Source of the DNA: Patagioenas fasciata
Taxonomy: Eukaryota; Chordata; Aves; Columbiformes; Columbidae
DNA: 64,000 nucleotides
Assembly: GCF_037038585.1 (NCBI RefSeq)
Contig: NC_092525.1
Location: 32,980,867-33,044,866 of the forward strand
Reading direction: 5' to 3'
Made by a program: the position numbers and the translations under genes. Below the pieces are notes generated by a model, which searched no databases, was not told the DNA's origin, and saw nothing but the letters and a program-made list of their open reading frames with translations. This document shows, in pieces, positions 26,726 to 38,300 of the stretch. Within the stretch, counting starts at the first letter, position 1; every line of letters starts with the position of its first letter.

Positions 26726-29700
26726 AACCCACAAACTTTTGAAACTCTGTAGTCAAATACAAACTCACCTGAAATGGAAATGGAATAGGTTTTACTAATT
26801 CTCCGGTAGAGATCATGCTGTCTGTACAATCACCTCAAACTCTCCAGCATCTTCCTGTTCACGTCACTCTTCATTATGTATTTATCAATTGAACAAAGCA
26901 CCCAGCTACATCTTTTCTTTTAATAAAATGAAAGCACTGAAGGATAAGTTCCACATTGCACATACTGTGTAAGAGCGTATGTACAAATTACATATTAATG
27001 CCTAATCACAACTCTACAGTTTCCGAGAAATGCACACAGGCAGGTGATTGTGAGAACTCGAAGCAGTGTTATGCTTCAGAAACATCTGCAAGAACAACAC
27101 TAAGTTTCAGAACCATGCACAAGTGATCAGACTTGAATGTTACAGTAAACCTCCAGTAACCCAGCTCCATCTCCTGAACACACATGAAGTTAGTTTAACA
27201 CCTATGTTCACACTTCCATCAAGCCTAAGTATTCTGTGCAACAGTCCTCTACCATGCAAAACTTCCTTTTTGAGTAGACTGTCTGAGGAGACCTAACAAC
27301 TGGCAAGTTTTTTTTCAGATAGCAGTACTACAAGAAACACGCTTTTTGGTATGAAGCCAAGTTTAATAACTTCAAAAACAAGAGTTGAGGTTTTATCATC
27401 TCTCGAATCAATTAGGAACTTTGAAGTAAAAAACCTCCAGCCCATATCTGTAAGGAACTGAATAATGGTTTGAATCAAAGCAGACACTACTTTTAACAAG
27501 TCCAGTTCAGTAAAGCACTTCAGTATTGACATATCCCGTCTCACTTCAATTAAGCAATGTTTTGGTGTTCTCCTGACTTTGAGTGAGTGTCATTGCAAAG
27601 TTTGTATTTAAACAACATTAATGTTTAATAAAAAAAGTCTTGGATTACACAACAAATGCACATCAAGATTTTGCTTTCATTCAGATGGAAAAATTAGTTT
27701 AAAGTTTAAATACTTTAGCATTAGAGTCTGAACTTGCAGTTTGTAAATTCCATCTTAGTAGACCTTTACATCTGCATGCAGATGAACTTAGCTACCAGAA
27801 AATATCTGAATAAATATTTAACAACCTGAACTACTCAGAGTATCAATATTTTCCCCAGAAAACTAAGGCAACAACATCTGAGAAATCTGGGGTTACATTT
27901 CCTGCGGTTTTAAGTGGGAGCTTTAAAGTCAATGTCACTTTAATTGAGCCTCAGCAAACCAGGTGACCATAGTTTTGTAGCTGCAGTGCAACAAAACGGA
28001 AACTTTGTTTCCATATTAAACTAAAGCCACAACTTAAATTAGTATCTTCCAAACAGTGTTTATAACACCATCTTAAGCTTGCTAACAATTAGCAGATCAT
28101 ATGACTATCATATCCTTTGTTGGTATCACTGGATCCCTTACTGCCATTTTTATTCCCTTCAGTTTCTCAAAATCAACTAGATTATCAATTTCAGTATAAG
28201 AAATTGTGTTCCAGTTTACAGTGTCAGAACATACTGAGAAGTTGAGCAGTTTTGATGGAAATGCACTCTCATAATTTAATTCAGGATGTGTGAAGACACT
28301 ATTCTGAAACAGAATGGCACTAGTGAGAATTAAATTGAAGCTACTCCATTACAAGTTTTCTCCACAATGCCTTTCTGATTGTTGAAAGACTCTAGAACCC
28401 TCTCTGGTGTAGGTCGCAGTGGCATGTGCCTGCACTGTAGCCTGAAGTGCATTAACAATAGCTTTCTTGAGAGCTGCATCATCTGCCTTCTTTCTAATGT
28501 ACTACAACACCTGAAGGTATACCCTTCCCATATCAGTAAGTTTAAATCAAATAATTAGGGAAACTATTCATAAGTATTATGAAACTTTAGTTCAGTATCG
28601 AATTACAACTTGATTTCAATGAGCTAGAAATTAAATCCAGAGCTATTTCACAGCACACAACTCCTGGAAAAAAAGAATCACCAAACCCAAGCATAATTAC
28701 AATAAACTGAAGACCACTTACCAATTCTGGTAAAACTCTAATTGTAATGTGTACACCAGATAGTTCATACAAATAAGCAGTTTAGTTATTAATAACTTAA
28801 AACCACAAGCTTTCTGACATTAATGAGGCTGACTGCCCACATGGTAGCATTAATAAAACACAGGCCACAGCCTCTCTGCTACATTCACTAGCTACAAGTT
28901 CATGATGTGTGCCTCTGAACTTGCTCTGTACACAATATAAACATGTATTAGACAAGCCATACTGTAGCTTGTCACCAGTTAAGAATAAATCATATTTATT
29001 AGTTAATTATTAGCAAATTAATGATGTGCTGCTAAACTAACATATAACCTATACCACTTAAACATTAAAACAGCAGCATAATTAAATATAAGAGTATTAA
29101 TTTCACTTCACATTCCTTACACTTCTACATGGCCACCCATGGTATCTGAATCCAATATCATCATAACCATGGCAGACTTCTAACTTAACTTTAAAAAAAA
29201 GTCACTGCAAGAGCATCTGGCAGAGTAACATTATTTGCAAGACAAGAGCTGAGCAGCTGCTATAAGAATGCCTCCAGAAGTGATAAACACATCCCACAGC
29301 TTAGCGCACAGAATACAGACAGCAGCGTGAAACATTTAGATAGGCACAGAGACCAGTATAAACCACACCTTATCCCCTTAGCCACATAAAATATCAATTT
29401 CTAATCCTAGCTGAGTAAAGCTTTATAGCTTTAGCAGTAGGTATTGTAAGCTAAAGTAATTTTACTAATGCCACAGTCTCTTTCACAACCTGTCACATGT
29501 CAGGCAGAGCAGGCACAGTAGCTGCTAAAGGAACACAAGATTTTCCTCTCCACCTCCCCTCCAGAAATCCCTTATTAAAATACTGCTTTTGCAGTGGCGT
29601 ACTGCTCTACAAAGGTCATTTTGCAACCCTGAAACACTGATGGATGTTTCTTCAGCATTGTTAGTCCCTCTCTAAAATTTATTCAACACGCTTTCATCAA

Positions 29701-30871
29701 CTTCAAAGAGCAGCTGTACTAGTATCTTGCAAGACACAAACGGCAGTTTTCTTTTTCTCCCTATGAGAATTCTATTTTCCTGAAAAAGGAAAAAATAAGA
29801 GTCAGACCAGCAACTCTCTTCTCTCAAAAGTCCTAGGGAACAAGCATTGTTAATGCTGTAAGTTTTTAAAAGTTACATGAGACCTATTGAAACTGAAACT
29901 CAGTTACATTATGCTAATGTAAAATTCAGTAGAAAGTAAAAATTATGCTGATGTAAAACTCTGTGATACATATTTTGTTTTTCTAGCTACAATATAATGT
30001 TTTAAACATTGGGGAAAACACTTAAAACTTGCACCCTATCCTAACTCTTGGTTCTCTACTACCATCATTGTCCTTCCTGCTGTCATTTCACTTCCCTTGC
30101 CCTTCTCAGCACCAGATACTGAAGAAAAGCACTACTTAGGATAACTCTTTTATCCCACACACAGTCAGCTGGGTTACACAGAGTAAAGAAAACACACACA
30201 ATATACTTACACAATACATAACAAATTATATGAGTGATATACTACAATATTTCAACACTTAAGCCTTGTGGGCTTTTCCTCCCTCCTCTCACTTGAAAGT
30301 TTAAGAACTCAAACGAGATAGATCAGTAAGCCTTGAACTGTTGACCTCTCCACTAGGAAGGTACTTGAGAATTCCGAGACACCAGGAAATAACTGATGCC
30401 TTACCTTATCACTTCAGCAAACAGACAAGGAAAGCTGGGAATCAGCAAAACATGTAGCTTAAAAACTTGAAAGCGCAAGTGACCACATAGCTCCTAGCTT
30501 ATTCTAGCACTCCCTCCATGGTATTGTTTTAAATGGCCACACTAGGTGCCAATTCAAACACAGTTTACCTGACCAGTGTAATTAATGATAATCCTCATAT
30601 AAGAGTAAGCTTTAAGAAGTCTGCTTTAATTGCTCTCCTACAGAACTGGTTAATTGCAGTATTCACCACATTCTTAATTGAAGCCAGGAAGCTGCCTCAT
30701 TTCCACCACCGAACCCTCACAAAGTAAGCCTTTCGTCACTAAAACAACTCAGCTGAGATCCAAGTAGAAGCTAGCCTGCAAGAAACCCCTTGCTACAGCA
30801 ATGCTGTCTTGGTGGGGATGAGAGATGCAAGGGAAAGACAGAGGAAAGGAAAAAAGGAGGGCACATCTTAC

Positions 30872-30872
30872 T
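30872..30872 (-). promoter_or_regulatory. Alternative minus-strand splice donor at edge of CpG island
   Basis: Reading the minus strand, TATGAA|GTAAGA places a good 5' splice site at 30872/30871. It could end an alternative non-coding first exon of LRRC8B initiating at the left part of the island. Low certainty. Confidence 0.2.
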
Positions 30873-30949
30873 TCATACACGGTACTGCCAGGCCTCAACA
30901 CGGAGTTTAAGTCTCCCCTCCCTGCCGGAGAAGGTGGGACTTGACACCC

Positions 30950-32350
30950 ACCTGCCATTCGCCCGCAGGCAGGTGCCGCCGCCGCACCTGGCGCCAAGGG
31001 TGGCAGCTGCGCCCGGCCGCGCCTAGCCCGGGGGGAGGAAGGAGCGCCGGGCGACCTGCAGCGCCCCGGGTCACTTGAGGACACGCGTAAATATCGCTTA
31101 CGCAAATCAGAAAACGGTTTTCTTCTGAGCCACACCCGCAGGGGCGCGGGGCGCCCGCCAGGCCCCGAGGCAGGCACAGACTCGCTCCGGCGCCCGCGAC
31201 CGATCCCTCCGCTCGCCCCGGCCGGCGGGCAGGTGAGCGGCCGCGCTGCAGGCGCCCCCGAGAGAAGGGGTGGCCGCCCCGCAGGCGGGCGAGCAGCGCA
31301 GGGCACCCCGTGGGCCGGCAGCCCGCTGCCCTCCCGCAGGTGGAGAAGACACGCGGCCCCTCAGAGAGGCGGGAGAAGCGGGGGCGGCCTCCCGGTGGCG
31401 GTGAGGGCCAGCGACGCGCTGCCCTCGGGAAAACCTCGCTCCGTCCTACCCCCGCCCGCTCCCCCTCCTTCCTTCCGCCCGTCCCTCCCACGCCGGTGGC
31501 GCGAACACCTGTCAGCGGCGGCCACCCTGGCTTACCTGGTCGCGCCGCCTCCTCCCGCCCGGCCCCGCGCGACCGGCACCGCCCGCGCGCACGCGCCGCC
31601 GCCCAACGGCGTTTCCCCCGCGCGCTCTGTTCGCGAGGGAGCCGGCAGCGCAGCGCGAGGCACCGGCTTCAACCGGCACTTCTCGGATCCGGCCCCGCCC
31701 CCACTGTCACGTTACCGGCGGCGCCAGCCAATGGGGCGCGGCCGGCGGAACCTCTGACAGGCCGCGGGGCGGAGGAGGGGGCTGCGGCGGACAAAAGCGA
31801 CCGGCCCCGCCTCGCCCCGCCCCGCGGCGCTCACCTGCGGCGGCACCTGACGGCCCCTCCCGGGCCGGGGGTCGCTCCCGGCACCGCGGCTGTGTCCGCG
31901 GGGGGAGCCCTGTCAGGCTGAGAGCCCCCCGGTGCCGGGGCAGTGGCCGTGCTGGCCCGCAGGCAGCAGCCGCTCCCTCGGTGCCGGCATTTAAACAAAT
32001 CGGGCCGCTCGAAAGCACGAGGTGGAAGAAGTGAGAGCGCAATTACTACCGGCCGTAAAAAAATAAACACCGAAGGTGGTGACACTTGCAGAGACCCGAT
32101 TCAGTCTGACTGAGGCCGCGCGGTTCTCCGGACACCGGAGGCCTCGGCTGGGTCCGGGCGCCGGCCGGGGGAAGGGGCGCGGGCGCTGGAGCGGCCCCCG
32201 GGGCGGCTGCGCGGGCGGCGGGAGTGGGGAACCCAAGGCCCGCGGGGGACAGCGGAAGGAGCGGGGCTCGTTCAGCCGAGGAAAGCACGACGGGGCCACG
32301 GGGAATGTCAGGGCGCGGTGACACTGAAACGAGCTCGCAGCCCTCTCGCG
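30950..32350 (-). promoter_or_regulatory. LRRC8B: CpG island, presumed LRRC8B promoter
   Basis: About 1.4 kb is very GC- and CpG-rich in an otherwise AT-rich setting. It contains a CCAAT box (31728-31732, within AGCCAATGG) and a GC box (GGCCCCGCCCCCAC, about 31691-31704). Both lie just upstream, on the minus strand, of a strong donor at 31536. The position and orientation of LRRC8B make this its likely promoter. The long open frames on both strands here are composition artefacts of stop-poor GC-rich DNA. A plus-strand CAG|GTGAGC near 31229-31235 leaves open an antisense transcript. Confidence 0.75.
31536..31660 (-). other. LRRC8B: Candidate non-coding first exon of LRRC8B
   Basis: The minus strand carries GCGACCAG|GTAAGCC, a near-consensus donor at 31536/31535, about 160-190 nt downstream of the GC box and CCAAT box. 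The 5' end is a guess; no start-site motif fixes it. An alternative donor, CCGCAG|GTGAGC at 31835/31834, would instead use a start further right. Confidence 0.35.
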
Positions 32351-35300
32351 CCCCCCCCAAGCCGCTCTAGCGCTGTCCGTGCTGCAGCTTCGTGATCCCC
32401 CTTTTTGCAAGCGACAGACAAAAGTCTGTATTACCGTATGGCAAAGAGCCTTCTGTGGCTCCTCAGTTCCAATGAAAACCTGATAACAATATAAAAAGTT
32501 CACAAATATACAGAATGTTTTTAAAGTCAATCATAGATCCATCTCACTCTCCTGTTTCACTTCCTCTTTCTCCCTCCTCCTTGTGTCTGAAGGGGCTGAT
32601 TCTGTAAGAATCTGAAAGAAAATTTGGATTCTTACCTAGACTTCTGCCAATAACTGGGACAAAGGGACTGTGTCTGCCCCCTTGTAGTCATAAAAACCAG
32701 CTCAATCTACTCACATAATTATCCTGCTGTATTTTCATTCTTAACAACTCAATTGCAAAAATTTATTCAAAATTCTGTTTACAATATAATTATCCTCCTT
32801 ACACTCACTCCGCTCTCGTAATGTTTGTTGTTTGTCTAGTCATCAGTTTCGTGGAAAAAGGGAATATTTTAAAAATATTGCTTTTTCTTCATAAAACACA
32901 TAAATCCTTTTCTTCAAAGCTGTACAGAAACTCTCTTCATTTAAGCAGCACAAACACTAAACTTTGCAAAAATAACAATTTGCAAATCATATTCAGTATG
33001 CATTATTATTAGTTTCAACTTAGACATTAAATATTACATACTTTCTTGCAATACACTTTTGAAATGCAAAATGCAAACATTGCAGTTGAGCCAAAAGTGA
33101 AACTAATTACAAATAGAAGTGAAACTCTCTTTTTAATCCAAACACATAGAAATACTAATGCAAACATGTATGTTGTAAAAAAAAAAAAAAAAAAGAAAAA
33201 AAAGCATGTTTGTTTCACTAGTTTGCAGTCATCTTAGCAGGCAGCAGAGAATGTATTTCGTATTTGGTTCGGCTGATAGTTTTTACCGAGGGTGAGGTAC
33301 TCTGACAGTATCCAGGCTCAGGTAAGGCGCAAGGGCCATCACAAGGATGACACCAGTGTGGCCATGTCTGCAGTCACTGCATCAGGAGCCACGTGCGAGG
33401 CTGCACAAACAGCAGGCAGTGCACCAGCAACCTCCCCAGGACAGCAATTCCCTTTTGGCTCATGACCTGCCACCTCCTTAGTTGACTGTACCCAAATCTC
33501 CATCATCATGACAAATCTCCTGCTCTATCGGGGTTTCCCCAAGGAATGGTTCCATCAGTTTTACCTTATGGGAACCATTTCTCCTTTCTGTGAGTCAAAT
33601 AGGTAAAAGTACACTTTATTCTATCAGCTTGCTTTCTACTAACTCAAAAATAAAAAGTCCATCTCCAGGATCTACCACATTTTTCTTTTTTTTTTCAGTA
33701 ATAGCCTAGGAAGACAAATTAATGTTTAATTAAATTATAAAACCAACATCTCTTTGCTCTAAACTGCAAAACCAAGAACTACTTGTGCTAAAAATAAACA
33801 GAAGAACATTGAATTAAGAAGGAACACTGAAGTTAATGGTCATAAGGTTCATAATTGTTTGAGCGAAAGATTGCAACTCAGCTTTCGACATTTGGTTCTT
33901 CTTTGCTCTGCTACTGAACAGTTCCAGGGGAAGCACAACAGGAGCACACAACTCATCAAGCTCACCCCACAAATCTCCAAGCAATTACATCTGAGCAAAG
34001 GGAATATTTTGTTAATCGCCTACTCAAAAACAACGCCGTTTTTAGCTCTGCAGCTCCTGACTATACTTAGCAGATCAAGTTCATCTTTGGAGTTATCTTA
34101 GTGCAATTATTTTAGGATGAATTTCTTCCAGTCTTTTTCAAGCAACATTATCTGGAAAATGTTTTTCAAGCTGTAACACCCTTCCTAATTGTTTGTCACA
34201 GTCACTTATAAGATACTGAAAAACAACAGCTTGACAAACCAGGGAAAGCTGAGTTTCATTTCACACATCATGCCATCCCCTGATCTTTTTTAACTTGATA
34301 TTTAGATGTTACGAAACCAGCTTTGAATCTCAAAAGAAGTAACAGCTTCAAATGCTATGCTCAGTGTGACTAATGAGTGTCCTGAGTATCTACTTCCATC
34401 CTTTTATGAGTGCAATTTTTGGAAAACTGATAGAGTAAGAAAGTGAAAGCTACATTGCGGAGGAATATTTATAGGAAATAGTTCACATTAAAATATTTCC
34501 TAATGAACATCCTTTTAATATCAGAAAGTTGATATAATACTTGACTTTTAACCCTGCAGTCGTGCTTGGAGTTGCAAGAGCAACAGCATCTTGATTGGCA
34601 ATCACTTTGGCAGCAGTTATCTGAAGCTGCGCCAGTCCTTTGAAAAAAGCACCCTATGACAACCTCCCTTGTGACCACCAAGTGCATTTCTGACCATCTG
34701 TTTCTCAAGATCCCATCTTTTGATATGAATAGCTACAGCTTTATAGATATCTGAAGCACAAACTGGCAGATCACAACCCTTTAGCCTCTAAAATGCCATA
34801 CTACCATTTATTCTTCCAAAGAGAATTAAAAAAACCCAACATGTAAGCTTCATAGTCCTCCATATAATTTAATTTCAGACCCTGGCACAACCTGATTATT
34901 ATCACACTTGCTCTTTCTGGCATTTGCTAAAGCTTCTTTGCCCCCTTTTGCAAATTTATAAATCACCTGTTACATATGCTCTGGATCATGGATTTCCTGG
35001 TGCAATGATGTGGTTGCAGTTGAGGCTCTCCCTGCAGCTGAAGGTGTGTAAGGTGTGTAAGCCCAACGCTCCCCTCTGCGGGAGCCGTGGGCAGGCACAG
35101 CACTGCCTGCACTGGAGGGACCTGCCCACCCTCTGCCCCAGCTCAGGCCAGACCCTGCTCCTTCCACACAGCTTTGGACAGCAAGAAACGAACAGAGGTC
35201 TTCTTAACTTATCAATTTAATACAATAATCATGAAAGTTTAATCCAGCAGCAGCTGGACATGAATACCAATTTAGCTTCTGCTCAAGACAGGAGTATCTC

Positions 35301-38300
35301 AAAGTTGACAATATTGCTAAAATTGTGAGTCTTAGGGTCTGCTATTTCATATTCAGTCCAAACCCCTGACACATTTGCTCTTGAGCTGCACTACAGCAGT
35401 TCAGAGAAGGAGACGCATCCATGCCTGCTGTACTTAAGTGAAAAAGCGTCATGACCATCGGGTATCCCAATAACACCATCATTCACAGGCCATCCTGCAG
35501 AACACAGGTCTTTTTCTTTCTGTGTTCTGTGCTGCTACCTATTCTCCGTGTCTACCTGTGGGGAAGTGAGCGCAGATAAAGTGACAGCAGCATGTCAATA
35601 TCAGCTGCTTTTTGTCCCATTACAATTCAGTAAGCCTAAAAAAATCAAAAATGTACAGCATATGGGGTTGCTAGCATGAACCTCACTTTGCAGACAAAGA
35701 TATATGGAGATCTGTTGTCTCCAAAGACCTCCTCTACACAGCTGATGATGATTTTAATTGACAACTATTAAGTGTCTACTGGAGCTCATGCCAGACAAAA
35801 TTAAGTCAATATTTAAAAACACCGTTTACCCAGACCAACAGGCATTTCTTTGTAGAGTGTGTATATAGAGCACCACAGCAATAAAGAAGAAACATTGGCT
35901 GCACTTTTTGTGACTAATGGAAACCAAGAACAGTGCTCCAGTGAATTTTAATTGAGTGCTACACTTCCTATCTGGCCACCTGTTCCAAACTGCCAGCAAT
36001 AGCCAGAGTATGACATTTTACAGGGGGGGTTGATGGAAACTACCATATTCAGATACAGCTGTCTTGCATTCAAATCACACTGTTGTTGGAATACTGTCCA
36101 CAACTGAGGGAGGGTTAGTATTAAGAGGAAGGGGAAAGAGAACTGCAGAGACAAATGACTAGGATCGTGCTTAATTCTTGCTCTCCACAAAGACAGGGAC
36201 TGGTTTCAGTGCAGTACTACATGTGCTCCTCACTCACTTGTACAAACACAACTGAAAAACACAATTAAGCACTTTGCCAGACGAAGATTTTGTTCACATA
36301 TCCTGCTGAATGACGGCTTTTGGTGGACTTCAAAACACAGGATAATTATGAGTAAGCTAAAGATGGGGGAAGGGGAGTAGAAAATACAGATACAATCCAA
36401 ACCCAATATTCCCAGTCAGAGAAATTGACTTTGAAAAGGGAGATAGAGACATTCCACAGAAAACCTGTCAAAAGATTGGATCAAAGTGGTACTCAGTGTT
36501 AAAAGTTGGAACAGGTAGCAGTGCTGAAAGCTGTACTGAGGCTAACTTGAATAAAGCTTCATTAGAAGACAGGAAACAAGTGAATACGCAGCAGGTGATT
36601 CCTGATTTGTGTTCAGAACAAAGCCTGTGCTAAGCACACTGAAGGTTTAGTTAGAAAATATCATATAGAAGAAATATTTCTTATGTAAAAAATATTTTCA
36701 AAGAGTTTGGAGAAGAAATGAAAGGCTTGGATATAGAAGAAACCAGAATGTCAGGATCAAGGAGATATCACGCGTAACAGCTGAGCCAAAACCAAACAAC
36801 AAAAAAAACCACCCAGCATAAGGTGAAATAAGTAATGCTTTTCTAAGCAGGATGTTTTCCAGTCATTACCAGGTTTTTAAATGCAGAAAAATAAGGATTA
36901 CTCTCTGCTTCTTTTAGATGATATCGCAATCTTGCCTCCTGGTGATCATTGCATCTTATTCATACTGACCAATTGTGTGAGGTCTTTCAGACAATCCAAG
37001 AAAACTTCTAAGTGGACTCCAAGGAGACAGAGGAACTAAAGATGAGTATTTGTTTCCTAAGAGCTTTCAAGACAAAATAAATGTTTGTTTGCTCTAGTAG
37101 CCCTACAGGCATTAACAGCTCATACATGACACTTAATACTGCATTAATAATAGTTGATGTATATCTGCTAGAACACTACTAGCAAAAAAGTAGTGCTTTG
37201 GGATCCCAATACAATTCACTCCTGCTGTTTACAAATGCTCTGACTGCACTGCATGCACAGTTCTAGTAATGTCATTACAAGTCATAAAAACGCAATTAAG
37301 AATCTAGTATTGTAAACTCTGTATGACATAATTTTCTGGTGAAAACACAAGAAACACTCTTCAATGTGTTCTTATGCAGATCCTGGCTTCTCACAAGTGT
37401 CCCGGGTCTTTCTTTCACTTATGCTCTCTTATTTTTTACATTTCACTCAGTTTGCACAGAGGTGAAAGAATTTTACACCCCTTAAATATTTCATAAATGC
37501 CAGCTTCTGTTTGCTCAGCACTCTTGTAAAGTCTTGCATTTCTAGTCAATTCAGCACTTGTCTGGAGACAACTTCATGCTTGCTGTGGAGGTTAACACAC
37601 TAGAAATCAGAAGTCCTCTAGTAGGAAACTACTCATTGTACTGTTTTATGTAATCACTGACTGTTGCTTTATTTGTTAGGCTGTGAATGTGCAGCCCTGG
37701 TTTCAACTGAGACAGCTCAAGAGGGTCGTCCCCTTCAAATAACCTCCTGTTGCTTATTATAGTCCCCAGTTATTTTTTCACCAGAAGTTGCTGCTCCCTC
37801 AGAACTGCAGTCTGGTTTACATGTGATGTCGCTCCTCAGTTTTGTGCTACCAAAATTAACCTGATTGATTTAAACGCTTTCAGTTACAGGGTTTCTTTAA
37901 TTTGCCTCATTTTGAAAGACCAAATTTGGGATCAAGCAGTATAAGCTCTTTCCCATTTAACTTGTCCCTACAATAAAGCAGGAACTGTTCTGCACCTTGC
38001 AGACTCAGATCCTCAGGGAAGTTGTTAGATCAAAAGACCAAAGGCAATTTATTTGTCTTTCAGAACACTTTCATTCTGGACCTTTTTTTATCATTCTCTT
38101 CAGTCTTCTTTCCTAACGTATAGTTTGAGGTTGGCCAGTGATTTATCTGAAAAATTTATTCCCAATATCCCTCCAGAGAGAAAAAACATCAGTTTTGTAC
38201 TATTTGTAGCTCCCACCAGCAAAAATGTCACTGTGTCTCTTTCCGGTGTCTTGAGGAATCCATAATGAAACTTGCTGCTGCTACATCTCAAGCAGAAATT

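Larger units (their letters stand above)
14263..31535 (-). other. LRRC8B: Presumed 5' UTR intron region of LRRC8B
   Basis: About 17 kb lies between the acceptor of the ATG exon and the CpG island. I infer that it is transcribed as LRRC8B intron(s), possibly with extra non-coding exons that cannot be placed from sequence alone. It is AT-rich without long open frames. Recognisable content is a CR1 LINE (15548-16172), a hAT-like MITE remnant (18932-19052), an A/C-rich low-complexity tract (26603-26725) and a short unexplained coding-like stretch (28349-28501). Otherwise I see nothing specific. Confidence 0.55.

Noticed and set aside
26438-26829. Open frames over the A/C-rich tract, including a Phe/Cys/Val-rich minus-strand frame
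   Set aside because: Low-complexity artefact.
31233-31921. Plus-strand open frames of 174-203 codons in the LRRC8B CpG island
   Set aside because: Pro/Arg/Gly/Ala-rich products appear in several frames and both strands at once, which is typical of stop-poor GC-rich DNA. No homology or domain was seen.
34556-34640. Cysteine-rich minus-strand frame with clustered Cys/Ser, suggestive of a small secreted peptide
   Set aside because: No signal peptide, no clean start near the cysteines, no homology recalled, and a repetitive codon pattern. Judged chance.
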